From Piromyces finnis (lineage: Eukaryota > Neocallimastigomycota > Neocallimastigomycetes > Neocallimastigales > Neocallimastigaceae), in assembly GCA_002104945.1 (NCBI GenBank), contig MCFH01000052.1:186001-250000 (forward strand): a DNA stretch of 64,000 nucleotides, in the 5' to 3' direction. Shown piece by piece: positions 56,120-64,000 of the stretch. How positions within the stretch are numbered: position 1 is the first letter of the stretch; the number at the start of each line of letters is the position of its first letter. Made by a program: the position numbers and the translations under genes. The notes beneath the pieces are model-generated. The model was not told where the DNA came from, did no database searches, and was given only the letters and a program-made list of their open reading frames with translations.

Positions 56120-56335
56120 ATATACTATTTATCTATTTTTATTGAAAAATAGTATTAAAATATTAAAGCTAAGAAATTAAATTTCTCAATTTAATTTGTT
56201 TTAAACTTTAATTATTAATAAACAGATTATGATCCATTTTCTTTTTCTGTATTATAATTTATATAACTTTAAACAAAAATATTTGTGGCTTAAATTACAC
56301 TAAAAATAAAGATGTGGCGTTTGATGTCTTTAAAT
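56120..56335 (-). repeat. LTR family A, end fragment
   Basis: Follows the right half of family A (AAGCTAAGAAATTAAATTTC; CATTTTCTTTTTCTGTATTA) and ends GTGGCGTTTGATGTCTTTAAA, a decayed form of the terminal hairpin. Confidence 0.65.
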
Positions 56336-56844
56336 TTATATAGTAGGAATTAATAACTTTATTATTTTTATTAAGTAGAAGAATCATTTTAACGTCATGG
56401 ATACCTTAAATCTATTTGTTAATATATTGTTTTAATTTTTAGGAATAAAAATTTAAAATTTTATTTTTTTTTATTTTTTGTTTTTCATACAATGTTCCAA
56501 TTGTTTTTTTAGATATAGTAAAAAAGAATTTACTCACAAGTTCACCATTTTCAAAAAAAGTGAAATAAAATACCTTTTTCTGTAACTTCAAAAAAATTTT
56601 AAAATTGCAGATTTCATTATTAGTAAAATATTCAAAACAATTTTAACATTGTCAAATTAAATTGAAAAAAATTTATTCACTAAAGTTTTTTTGTATCTTT
56701 TAAACAAAAATTAGGACATAATGATGATTAAGGATTATTTTTACGACTTTAGTTTTAAATGATAAAGAACCGTAATATGGAAAGAATATTTAAAGAAAAT
56801 GAATATTAATAAAGGATATAAACTCTTTAAAATAACTTAATTGT
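56336..56844. other. AT-rich spacer
   Basis: No gene recognised. Confidence 0.4.
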
Positions 56845-57090
56845 ATTCAGGATTTTTAGATCCACTTAAAACAATAATTAACTTATTCTCATACACTAAT
56901 TTCAATGAGATTCCAAATACATCCATTAATGAACCAGTAACTTTATTCTCATACACTAATTTCAATTGAGATTCCAAGCACATTCATTAATGAACCAGTA
57001 ACTTTAAGTAGAGATGTTTTCACTTTTCTAAAGACGCAGATATCAATTAGATTTTTGAATAAGGGTAATTCCTTTAACACTGTAATTTAA
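56845..57090 (-). pseudogene. Unassigned protein C-terminus with a frame-breaking tandem duplication
   Basis: The minus strand reads TVLKELPLFKNLIDICVFRK, VKTSLLKVTGSLMNVLGISI, then after a near-exact tandem repeat of about 61 bp (56883-56942 and 56943-57003, one extra base) KVTGSLMDVFGISLKLVYEN and KLIIVLSGSKNPEYN with a TAA. The two repeat copies encode VTGSLM[ND]V[LF]GIS, but the odd base shifts the frame. The text does not look like Gag or Pol and may be the end of a host gene. Confidence 0.45.
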
Positions 57091-57343
57091 TTTTTAATTC
57101 AAAAAAAAAAAAAATTAAAGATACCTCTCAATTTATTAAAATCAAATTTTTTAATGGACTATAAATAATTAAAAAAAAAAATAAAAATTCGAACTGAATT
57201 TTCAAAATTCCTAAAGAAGTGTTAAAAAAGTATTTTAAAGAAAAGAAAAAGCTTTTAATTTTATATTGAAAATAAAGTTAAATATATGAATGAATATATT
57301 TATGAATATTAAATAAAAACTTAAATTATTAATAAAAGAAATT

Positions 57344-57540
57344 TGTAAAAGTTTTATAAAAACAGATTATAAAATTTTATAATGAAACAGAAACACTAAA
57401 AATTAAAAGAATAAAAAATATCTTTTTAAAATTATCTTTTTATTTATATATATTTAGTTATTAACTAATTATAGTCAATAACAATTACATCGTTTTTACA
57501 TAAAAAATATTATGTGTTTATATTTTTTAATGATTATATT
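57344..57540 (+). repeat. LTR-like repeat, family C, start fragment
   Basis: TGTAAAAGTTTTATAAAAACAG and the AATAACAATTACATCG block, as in 4373-4600. It runs straight into the polyprotein at 57541 without a leader or primer site, so the junction is probably a recombination point. Confidence 0.7.
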
Positions 57541-58767
57541 CAAATATATAATCCTAACCCTAACAATAGTAAGGAGGAGTTGCAAAACATGATGAAAAAC
57601 TTCATGGAACAAATGCAAACACAATTTATGAACCTTACTGCTACCTTGAATGCGACCCTTCAAACTTCAATCTCAAAACAAAACAAAAAACTACAACATC
57701 TAGAGACTGATATAGCCAATAAAGCTGATAACTTACAGGTCCAAAACCTAGCAAACGTGATTGACATCAATACTGTTAAACCCACCGACCTGAACCTCGC
57801 AGTAAACGAAGTTAAAGAAGAACTTCAATTGAACCAATTAAAAACCGCTAAGTCAAGTGACTTAATTCCCTTAGAAGATGGATTAACTCAACAGCAAGCA
57901 TCCATTGAAAACACTGACCAAAAGGTCTCACAGCTTACAAAGAAACTAACACTCTTAGAAAAGGAACTAAGAAATATAACTCAACAAGCGATTGATAGCC
58001 ACGCTTATACAGATAATATCACTAACGCTATCAAAAACGAAATGGCAGAAAAGCTTCAAGCCACCAGAATTGATTCAAAACAGGCTATCCAGAAGCTACA
58101 GAATCAACTTATCACCACTTACCATATGAAAGGTAAAACCGAAGAAGAATTTATTAAAAATATTAATAATTTTAAGGATATACTAGAAAATCACGCCGTA
58201 ATTCAAACTCAACTTCAAGAGAGAATAAAATCTCTTGAAACTGAACAGCTCAATATAGAAGGAAACGCAAACATAGATTCTAAAGTCTCCACTCTCAGAG
58301 GACTCTACGAAGATGTTCTTAACAAATACGAACAAATACAAGTTTCCATTAAGGATGAACAAATAAAGAATTGTCTAGAAGAGATTACCACTATTAAGAA
58401 GAAACTCAATAAGATTGATCATTTAGATATTGACAACATTCAAGATGAATATAAATCCCTATTCCATTCTAATACTAAGACCAAGAAACTTTTCAATGTA
58501 AATATTAATTCGGAAACACTCGAAGTCACAATCATTCCTAAAAACGATAAATGCCAAAGGATTATTAATACACTAATCAACGAGAGATATTTAATGGAAA
58601 CTAGTTTTAGTAACCCAACCGAAGAAATTTCCCTTAATAATATCTCTAGGTTCCGAAGTAAATCTTTTATTGGTCACTCCACCTTAGACGATAGAGAAGA
58701 AGAACAAGAACAAAGAATCAATGAAAAACTCGAAGAACAAGAAAATAACTTAAATAGAAGAATTTGA
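57514..58767 (+). CDS. Coiled-coil N-terminal part of the lineage III polyprotein
   Basis: 417 codons to a TGA at 58765. The first in-frame ATG is at 57589 (MMKNFMEQMQTQF); the preceding 25 codons include LTR-derived text. Long heptad-like stretches (about residues 20-330), with Lys/Glu/Leu/Asn and almost no Cys, suggest a multimerising rod, followed by an acidic segment (DDREEEQEQRINEKLEEQ). It would take the place of the matrix/assembly part of Gag. Its stop, ATT TGA T, is directly followed in the +1 frame by the next domain without loss of sequence (EEFDLEIRNHHYS), so either a one-base change or a +1 recoding site links them. Confidence 0.75.
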   Translation: MFIFFNDYIQIYNPNPNNSKEELQNMMKNFMEQMQTQFMNLTATLNATLQTSISKQNKKLQHLETDIANKADNLQVQNLANVIDINTVKPTDLNLAVNEVKEELQLNQLKTAKSSDLIPLEDGLTQQQASIENTDQKVSQLTKKLTLLEKELRNITQQAIDSHAYTDNITNAIKNEMAEKLQATRIDSKQAIQKLQNQLITTYHMKGKTEEEFIKNINNFKDILENHAVIQTQLQERIKSLETEQLNIEGNANIDSKVSTLRGLYEDVLNKYEQIQVSIKDEQIKNCLEEITTIKKKLNKIDHLDIDNIQDEYKSLFHSNTKTKKLFNVNINSETLEVTIIPKNDKCQRIINTLINERYLMETSFSNPTEEISLNNISRFRSKSFIGHSTLDDREEEQEQRINEKLEEQENNLNRRI

Positions 58768-59610
58768 TTTGGAAATCAGAAACCATCACTACTCTGCCTC
58801 TTCTTCACAACAAAGAAACGATTCTTCTGATCTCACTAGTAAATTTAACAATCACTTCAAAGATGAAGACGCCAAACAAAACTACTTTGATATCAAATTT
58901 CACCGCACTAAAGTCTACAACATCCCCGAGAATGAAAATCGCGATAAATTCCAAAAGCTTTTACAAGAAACCAAGCCTGACTTTAGTACCGGATCAAAAA
59001 ACGAACAGTACTACCACTACAAAACACACCCTAGAATCTATAACACCAAGGTTTCGCCAGTTGTGCCCTTTCGCCCAATGGAATTTCAAGACTTACCCCT
59101 TGAGATTCAGGCAAACGTATCAGGGTTCCGGTCTCTATTTAATATACGAGCACCGAAGTACACGAACAAAACTAACGGTTATGAATTCCTACTTAATCTC
59201 AAAGCTTATTTACAAGCCTACTGCCCACGCGTAAACGAAATACAAATTAGGGATGCTATTATTTCCAGGGGGGCAAGGAAGTTAGATATTGGTACGAAAA
59301 AACATATAAAACTAAACTCGATAATAAAGAACTTGCTTGGAATGAATCTACTACCTGGCAAAAGTTAAACAATTTCATCTACCAGTTTGAGAATGAATTC
59401 TGTGAACTTTCACTCCATGAACAAGAAAGTAAATGGAGATCTTTAAAAATCAATAGTCTTAGTATTGAAAGCTTAGAAATCCTCTTAGAAAATATTGAAA
59501 AAATCGGCAACAACATTAACAAATCTTATTTCAGTAGATTTACTAAATTATCAAAAGCTTTACCAACCGCCTTTGCTGAGAAATGTCTTAAGAAACTCCC
59601 AAAATTACCA
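58768..59610 (+). pseudogene. gag: Capsid-like domain of lineage III, frameshifted at G6
   Basis: The +1 frame gives DLEIRNHHYSASSSQ and RPMEFQDLPLEIQANVSGFR, then FLLNLKAYLQAYC to about 59270. At the run CCAGGGGGGCAAGG the sense returns to the original frame (RYWYEKTYKTKLDNKEL, then WQKLNNFIYQFENEF). W...F...F spacing and helical text fit a Gag capsid. Without the two shifts it would be one frame with its neighbours. Confidence 0.65.
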
Positions 59611-61269
59611 TTGAAAGACCCAAGAGAAGATTTTATCGAACAAGACGAAGAAAATAAGATCATTTATAAAGAATTTATTGGAACTATATTCAAAACTATT
59701 GCTGAAGCTGAAGGCGATAAAAGCATGAAGGAAGATCTGAAATCATTTATAAATAACCATAAAATTACCTCTAATCAAACTAAGGATAAACAAACTATTA
59801 AACATTATTCAAAACAATACAATAAGATAGAAAACAAAACCAAGAGATTAAGAAATACCACGCCTAATGGGAGGCCGAAAGTCACCCACAATACAGAAAA
59901 AAGCGTCATAGATGATAATGTAGGTTATAATCAAAAAAGAAAACTAACCCAAGAATTCATTCATAACACTATAGAATCCATTAAAAATTCAAAATACCTC
60001 AATAACCCACGTTTCGGAGGAAAAATGCATTACAACAAAGCTTTAATTATAGATAACAAGCATAAAGCCAAATATGGTATCGTATTATTGGATTCAGGAT
60101 CTGCAGGCAACTGCATTGGTGAAAACATTATAACTAATTTAAATATTAAAAAATACTCAAATAACATTGTTCATACAATACAATCGGGTGAAACAATCAC
60201 CGAAATTAAAGAATATTGCTATTTAACCATTGGAGTAGAAATTAAAAAGGGAATATACTACTTCACTAATGTAAGGTTAAGTATCATGCCAATTAATGGT
60301 CCAATCAACCATCAACAGAAAAACTTTTACTATGATAAAATCATCCTTAACGACGACCTTTTATTTAAAATGAGAAAACTCCACCTCGATGCAAATTATT
60401 TTCCGTACTTCCTCAACCATGAAGAAAATAGAAAGGAAGAATTCAGAGAATTGCTACAAAAGAGAAAATTCGTTATAGACGAACAGTGGGACAAACAAAA
60501 TTTAAATGAAAAAGGCAAAATCACTGTAATGAAACAATCAAAACCCAAAGGTAATAATAACCAGATCCATAATACCGAAACTATTATTCTCTCAACAAAC
60601 GAAAAGCTCAAGATAGAACAGAAATTACTCCAACAGAAACAAAAGAACCAAAGCTTTGTAATTTCGACTGATCATAAACAGGGACTCGAAGAGTTTATTA
60701 TTAAAGAAATCAAGAACCTTCCCGAAGAACTACAGGAATACAAACAAGTTTTCGAGTCTCCACCCAAAGGTAAAATTCTTGATAGAAAAACACAAAATTT
60801 AAATGCTTACCTTCCATATGACAAAGAAAAAGTCAAGAGGCTTCCAATGATGCCTCATATCAGCCTCGATCAAAGCCAAGAAAAAGCCCTAGAAGAGGAA
60901 TTTCAGGAGCTTGAAGAAAGTGGAAAAATAGAAAAGATAAGGGCCAGTTCGGCATGCAACGTATTTAATGTTCCAAAAAAGGACGGAACATTTAGAACGG
61001 TATTCAATTACGTGATGGTCAACAACTGCTTACATCACAACAACTACCCTATTCCCAAAATAATCGAACTAGTGCACAGAGCTGCACAATACAAATATCA
61101 TATTCTCCTCGATTTGAGAAACGCATATAATCAAATATTCTTGGAACCAAAATATCGTTTTTTGACCAGTTTCCGCTTCAAAAACCAGACTTACCAATGG
61201 AAAGTTCTACCCTTCGGTCTATCTACCGCTCCTTCAATATTCCAATCTATATTAAACTTACTACTTTAG
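59611..61269 (+). CDS. pol: Linker, aspartic protease and RT first half of lineage III
   Basis: 552 codons, in frame with the preceding part. Basic linker (about residues 60-130), protease with LLDSGSAGNCIGEN (DSGS at 60091-60102), a Lys/Gln-rich spacer, and the RT start: ASSACNVFNVPKKDGTFRTV, LLDLRNAYNQIFLEP, VLPFGLSTAPSIFQ. It ends at a TAG (61267) after NLLL, where related RTs continue with a polar residue. The same frame resumes at once (EHLNKGIDIYLDDIHIYAQ; YLDD at 61297-61308), so RT is intact apart from this codon. The PFGLSTAPSIF box differs from the NAPA form of all other RTs here. Confidence 0.9.
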   Translation: MKDPREDFIEQDEENKIIYKEFIGTIFKTIAEAEGDKSMKEDLKSFINNHKITSNQTKDKQTIKHYSKQYNKIENKTKRLRNTTPNGRPKVTHNTEKSVIDDNVGYNQKRKLTQEFIHNTIESIKNSKYLNNPRFGGKMHYNKALIIDNKHKAKYGIVLLDSGSAGNCIGENIITNLNIKKYSNNIVHTIQSGETITEIKEYCYLTIGVEIKKGIYYFTNVRLSIMPINGPINHQQKNFYYDKIILNDDLLFKMRKLHLDANYFPYFLNHEENRKEEFRELLQKRKFVIDEQWDKQNLNEKGKITVMKQSKPKGNNNQIHNTETIILSTNEKLKIEQKLLQQKQKNQSFVISTDHKQGLEEFIIKEIKNLPEELQEYKQVFESPPKGKILDRKTQNLNAYLPYDKEKVKRLPMMPHISLDQSQEKALEEEFQELEESGKIEKIRASSACNVFNVPKKDGTFRTVFNYVMVNNCLHHNNYPIPKIIELVHRAAQYKYHILLDLRNAYNQIFLEPKYRFLTSFRFKNQTYQWKVLPFGLSTAPSIFQSILNLLL

Positions 61270-63102
61270 GAACATTTAAACAAGGGGATAGATATCTACC
61301 TTGACGACATTCATATTTATGCCCAAAGTAAAAAGGACTGTATAAATCTATGTGCCTATACTCTTAAAAAATTCAAAGAAAACAACTTCTACTGCAAGCT
61401 AGAAAAATGTTTATTCTTTCCAGAAGAATTTGAATACCTTGGATATAAAATTGGATTCGAAAAAATACGCCCAGTTTCTACCAAACAACTTGATATTAAA
61501 GAATGCCATAGTCAAAAGGAATTTCAACAACTTTACGGATTCCTTAACTACTTTAAAGATTATGTAAATAATTTCACAGAAAAAACGAAGAATATCACCT
61601 TAGGCTTATCTAATAAAAGTACAACTTGGACTAAGGAAATGGAAAACGAGCTAAATTATTTCAAGAAACTTATACCTAACCTTCCGGATCTCGCTCCTTT
61701 CAAACCTAACCATGACATTCTAATTCTAACCGACGCATCGGAAATCGGAATTGGTGCCGCAATTTTTCAGGCCGCCCACAACAATGTTCAAAACTACGTT
61801 TCAAATAACGTATACAAGAGTAATATTAATCGTGAAACTATCGAAAATCTTTTTGGTCATAAGAAAGGGACGTATTTCGGACATAATGGACGCGTTATTA
61901 ATAACTCCGATAAAGCAAAAAATCGTGAAGATATCGATCCACCAATCAAATTAAATGAAGTTATGAATACTATGGAAATTAAGAATAAAAACTTAACTGA
62001 ACTTAAAAAATATTTAAAGCCAATCGGTTTCTATTCAAGAAAACTTAACTCTACCGAAAGAAAATATTCAACCTTTGATAGGGAATTACTCGCTCTATCA
62101 GAAACCCTTCTCCATTATAGATTATTATTACAACAAGGACAGAAGATTTATTGCGCTACAGATCACAAGAACCTTGTAATATACATTAACTCAGGATCTA
62201 AAGTAGAAACAAATAGAAAACTCCGCCTATTCGAAAATATCTGTAACTTTAATATTATTCCGTGCTACATAGAGGGAAAGGATAATAAAATTGCCGATCT
62301 CTTATCAAGATTCATAAGGATGGAACACAATAACGAAGAAAGTAACAATCCTAATGATAACCCTCAACAGATGAATAATATCGAAGAAGTCAATTCATTA
62401 GATTTCATTATAAACGCAATTGAGTTAAAAGATAAAGAATATTCAAACAAACAAGACATCAACGACGAAGACACTGATTTTAAAGTCTTCAAGGCTACCA
62501 TTAATTCATTAATTCAGAGTAATAAACAAAACGAATTAAAAGAATACCTATTTAAATGGTACCAAAATCAGAATACTCTATTCGAAAGTTTAAAAGAACA
62601 AATTGTAAATTTACTCGAGGAAAATACCTACTTCGAAAAACAATATCGAAAACAAGTAAATCTTAGATGTGAAGATTTAAAGGAAGTTCTAAATCGAAAG
62701 GAACAATTTAATCAGGAAATAAATAAATTAAAGGAAGAAATACACTCCATACAAACAGGCAAAACACAAATCGAAACAAAAAGAAAACTTGATAAATTAA
62801 ATCAAAAGATAAACGATCTCAGATACGATTTAAATCCCAAAGCCGAGCGCATTGAACTTACCAAAAAAGTAAATACATCGGAAAAACAATTAGAATCCTT
62901 ATGGAAAACCATGGAAGAATTAAAAAATAAAATTGAGAACACGAACAAAAGAATAAATGCGTTAATAATAGACAACGAACTAAAGGAAATATTTCCCACT
63001 TCCGACACCGCCATTAGTAATGAACTAAAGAAAAGAAAACTTTCGAACTTTCAAATTGAAATAGATTTGACTAAAGAACAACATGGAAAAACATGTGAAT
63101 AA
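61270..63102 (+). CDS. pol: RT second half, split RNase H and C-terminal coiled coil of lineage III
   Basis: Frame continuous with the upstream part. RT palm YLDD and connection (LEKCLFFPEEFEYLGYKIG, FLNYFKDYVNNF), then RNase H TDASEIGIGAAIFQ at 61729. About 85 residues without RNase H resemblance (61755-62010) separate it from the rest of RNase H (PIGFYSRKLNSTERKYSTFD, TDHKNLVIYINSG, IEGKDNKIADLLSRF, to about 62315). Where gypsy elements carry integrase, this protein has an acidic Asn-rich spacer and a long coiled coil (about 62620-62990; EEIHSIQTGKTQIETKR, MEELKNKIENTNKRINAL) ending in a normal TAA. No HHCC or DDE motif is present. Confidence 0.88.
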   Translation, partial: EHLNKGIDIYLDDIHIYAQSKKDCINLCAYTLKKFKENNFYCKLEKCLFFPEEFEYLGYKIGFEKIRPVSTKQLDIKECHSQKEFQQLYGFLNYFKDYVNNFTEKTKNITLGLSNKSTTWTKEMENELNYFKKLIPNLPDLAPFKPNHDILILTDASEIGIGAAIFQAAHNNVQNYVSNNVYKSNINRETIENLFGHKKGTYFGHNGRVINNSDKAKNREDIDPPIKLNEVMNTMEIKNKNLTELKKYLKPIGFYSRKLNSTERKYSTFDRELLALSETLLHYRLLLQQGQKIYCATDHKNLVIYINSGSKVETNRKLRLFENICNFNIIPCYIEGKDNKIADLLSRFIRMEHNNEESNNPNDNPQQMNNIEEVNSLDFIINAIELKDKEYSNKQDINDEDTDFKVFKATINSLIQSNKQNELKEYLFKWYQNQNTLFESLKEQIVNLLEENTYFEKQYRKQVNLRCEDLKEVLNRKEQFNQEINKLKEEIHSIQTGKTQIETKRKLDKLNQKINDLRYDLNPKAERIELTKKVNTSEKQLESLWKTMEELKNKIENTNKRINALIIDNELKEIFPTSDTAISNELKKRKLSNFQIEIDLTKEQHGKTCE

Positions 63103-63639
63103 TTGATTAGTCTAGATATGCTTAATTAATTAATATTTAATATATTTAATAAAATTTAAAAAACCTTATTAGTAATAGTTATTAGTTATTTCATTATAGT
63201 TAATTTTTATAATTCATATAAATAGTTAAAAAATGTATTATTTGAAAAACTAGTTTTTTCTAGTTTTTATTCGTTAATATATTCGTTAACCACTAAGTTT
63301 ATCAATTATTAAATTTGTTAAAAAACATTAATCACTAGTTATAGTCATTAATAGATTAACTTAGTTATAATTCTCAGAAAAACCCGCAGTTGAGGATTTA
63401 AGTATTAATGTGAAAACAAGTTTTTTAACAAATAAAATATAAAAACATTTAAATAAAATTATCTTAAATAAAATTTAATCTTAAAAACGAACAAATACAT
63501 TCATTAAAAGAATTAGTGTAAATACAATTATATTTACAAATTAACGTAAAGAGCTTAGTTTGATACGTAATATAACTAAAATTAACGTGAAAACTTCTTG
63601 TAAAAAGATTTATTACTTCAATATATACATTGGTTAATT
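63103..63639. other. AT-rich spacer after lineage III
   Basis: No ORF, integrase trace or clear purine tract was found on either strand. Confidence 0.5.
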
Positions 63640-63915
63640 ATGCACATATTCAATATAATTATACAAAACTAAATACTAATTTTTATAAATATTAAAATAA
63701 TAAAACTATATAAAAACTAATTAAATACATTTTTGATTCAATTTGAGTAAACTACAAATTGAATACATTCCATTTATTACCCATATATTAGTTAAATATT
63801 AATAATACTGTTTATTATATATTTATTATTAAAAATACTAATTAAAACTATTCTAAGTTATTAAACTAATTTTAATTAAAAACTTTTTAAGCTTTAAATA
63901 TTTAAATTAATGGAT
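63640..63915 (-). repeat. LTR-like repeat, family C, reverse fragment
   Basis: The reverse of the family C middle: hairpin arms ATTCAATTTG/CAAATTGAAT (about 63738-63766), CCATTTATTACCC (one change from CCATGTATTACC), and AATATTTAAATTAATGGATAA. It ends at the copia fragment. Confidence 0.65.
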
Positions 63916-63929
63916 AATTCTAATGGAAA

Positions 63930-64000
63930 ACAGCCCTATATGCTGGTTATCCAAGAAGCAAACTTGTGTAGCTACATCTACTGTTGAGACTGAGTACATT
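63930..64000 (+). pseudogene. pol: Ty1/copia RNase H fragment at the window edge
   Basis: The plus strand reads WLSKKQTCVATSTVETEYI, the copia-type RNase H box (SKKQ..VA.SS.EAEY). Upstream text (NGKQPYM) is out of frame by a base. It continues beyond the window. Only copia trace seen. Confidence 0.75.

Larger units (their letters stand above)
57514..63102 (+). mobile_element. Integrase-less Ty3-like polyprotein element (lineage III)
   Basis: One frame of 1862 codons spans the whole interval with only three lesions: a +1 shift at about 58760, a compensating -1 shift at a G6 run (59268-59275), and a CAG-type TAG at 61267. From GTG 57514 the order is: coiled coil, capsid-like domain, basic linker, aspartic protease, RT, RNase H with a long internal insertion, and a C-terminal coiled coil ending at a TAA. 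No CCHC knuckle, integrase zinc finger, DDE core or chromodomain is visible. Two more fragments of this lineage occur at 48477-48716 and 54092-54307. No LTR pair can be assigned; the flanking C-type repeats are truncated and in opposite orientations. Confidence 0.85.

Noticed and set aside
57550-57561. CCTAACCCTAAC as telomeric repeat
   Set aside because: Only two units, inside the first codons of the lineage III polyprotein; no array.
59250-59290. Programmed frameshift at the G6 run
   Set aside because: The phase does not match a slippery heptamer (AGG GGG GCA); a homopolymer indel is more likely.
63103-64000. Missing integrase of lineage III lying downstream
   Set aside because: Both strands after 63102 show no zinc finger or DDE text, only an AT-rich spacer, a family C repeat and copia RNase H.

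Overview
This is an extremely AT-rich, gene-poor stretch made almost entirely of LTR retrotransposons of the Ty3/gypsy type, stacked, truncated and nested into one another. I see no confidently recognisable host gene. The elements include chromodomain-bearing, self-primed chromoviruses of the kind known from fungi. Together with asparagine-rich gag tails and very low GC this suggests a repeat-bloated fungus or fungus-related protist (for example an AT-rich microsporidian or early-diverging fungus). The species cannot be named from the sequence.

Layout. 1-4372 is a decayed plus-strand gag-pol. 4373-8329 holds LTR-like repeats, a gag fragment and a 12-copy minisatellite. 8330-15266 is a complete, young, tRNA-primed Ty3/gypsy element on the minus strand, with 419-bp LTRs, a TATC target duplication and three TAA stops in pol. 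17487-28270 is one old plus-strand pol that has been invaded several times. It holds an intact chromovirus (minus strand, one ORF 20052-24557, 825-bp 5' LTR 24958-25782), which is itself hit by a 1142-bp solo LTR, plus two solo LTRs with perfect 5-bp target duplications (GACTA, ATGGT). 28838-33143 is a chromovirus whose long ORF has lost the catalytic part of reverse transcriptase in frame. 35086-45282 and 49760-52617 are mosaics of broken chromovirus and gypsy pieces separated by LTR-like repeats. 45480-46575 and 56845-57090 hold remnants of unassigned proteins. 57514-63102 is a third lineage: a nearly open 1862-codon Ty3-like polyprotein with coiled coils at both ends and no visible integrase. 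A Ty1/copia fragment starts at the right edge.

How the parts fit. Three pol lineages are visible: (I) tRNA-primed gypsy without chromodomain (1-4.4 kb, 8.3-15.3 kb, 40.8-42.2 kb); (II) chromoviruses, two of which carry an exact 10-11 nt complementarity between the base just after the 5' LTR and a site in R, as in Tf1-type self-priming; (III) the integrase-less coiled-coil lineage, with two further fragments at 48.5 and 54.1 kb. Most LTR families share one promoter plan: a TATA element followed within 5-15 nt by a stem-loop whose sequence differs between families while pairing is kept.

Nonsense changes in decayed copies are mainly of the CAA-to-TAA and TGG-to-TAG type, consistent with C-to-T mutation at CpA. 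Many repeats sit at junctions of unrelated element fragments without target duplications, which points to ectopic LTR recombination.
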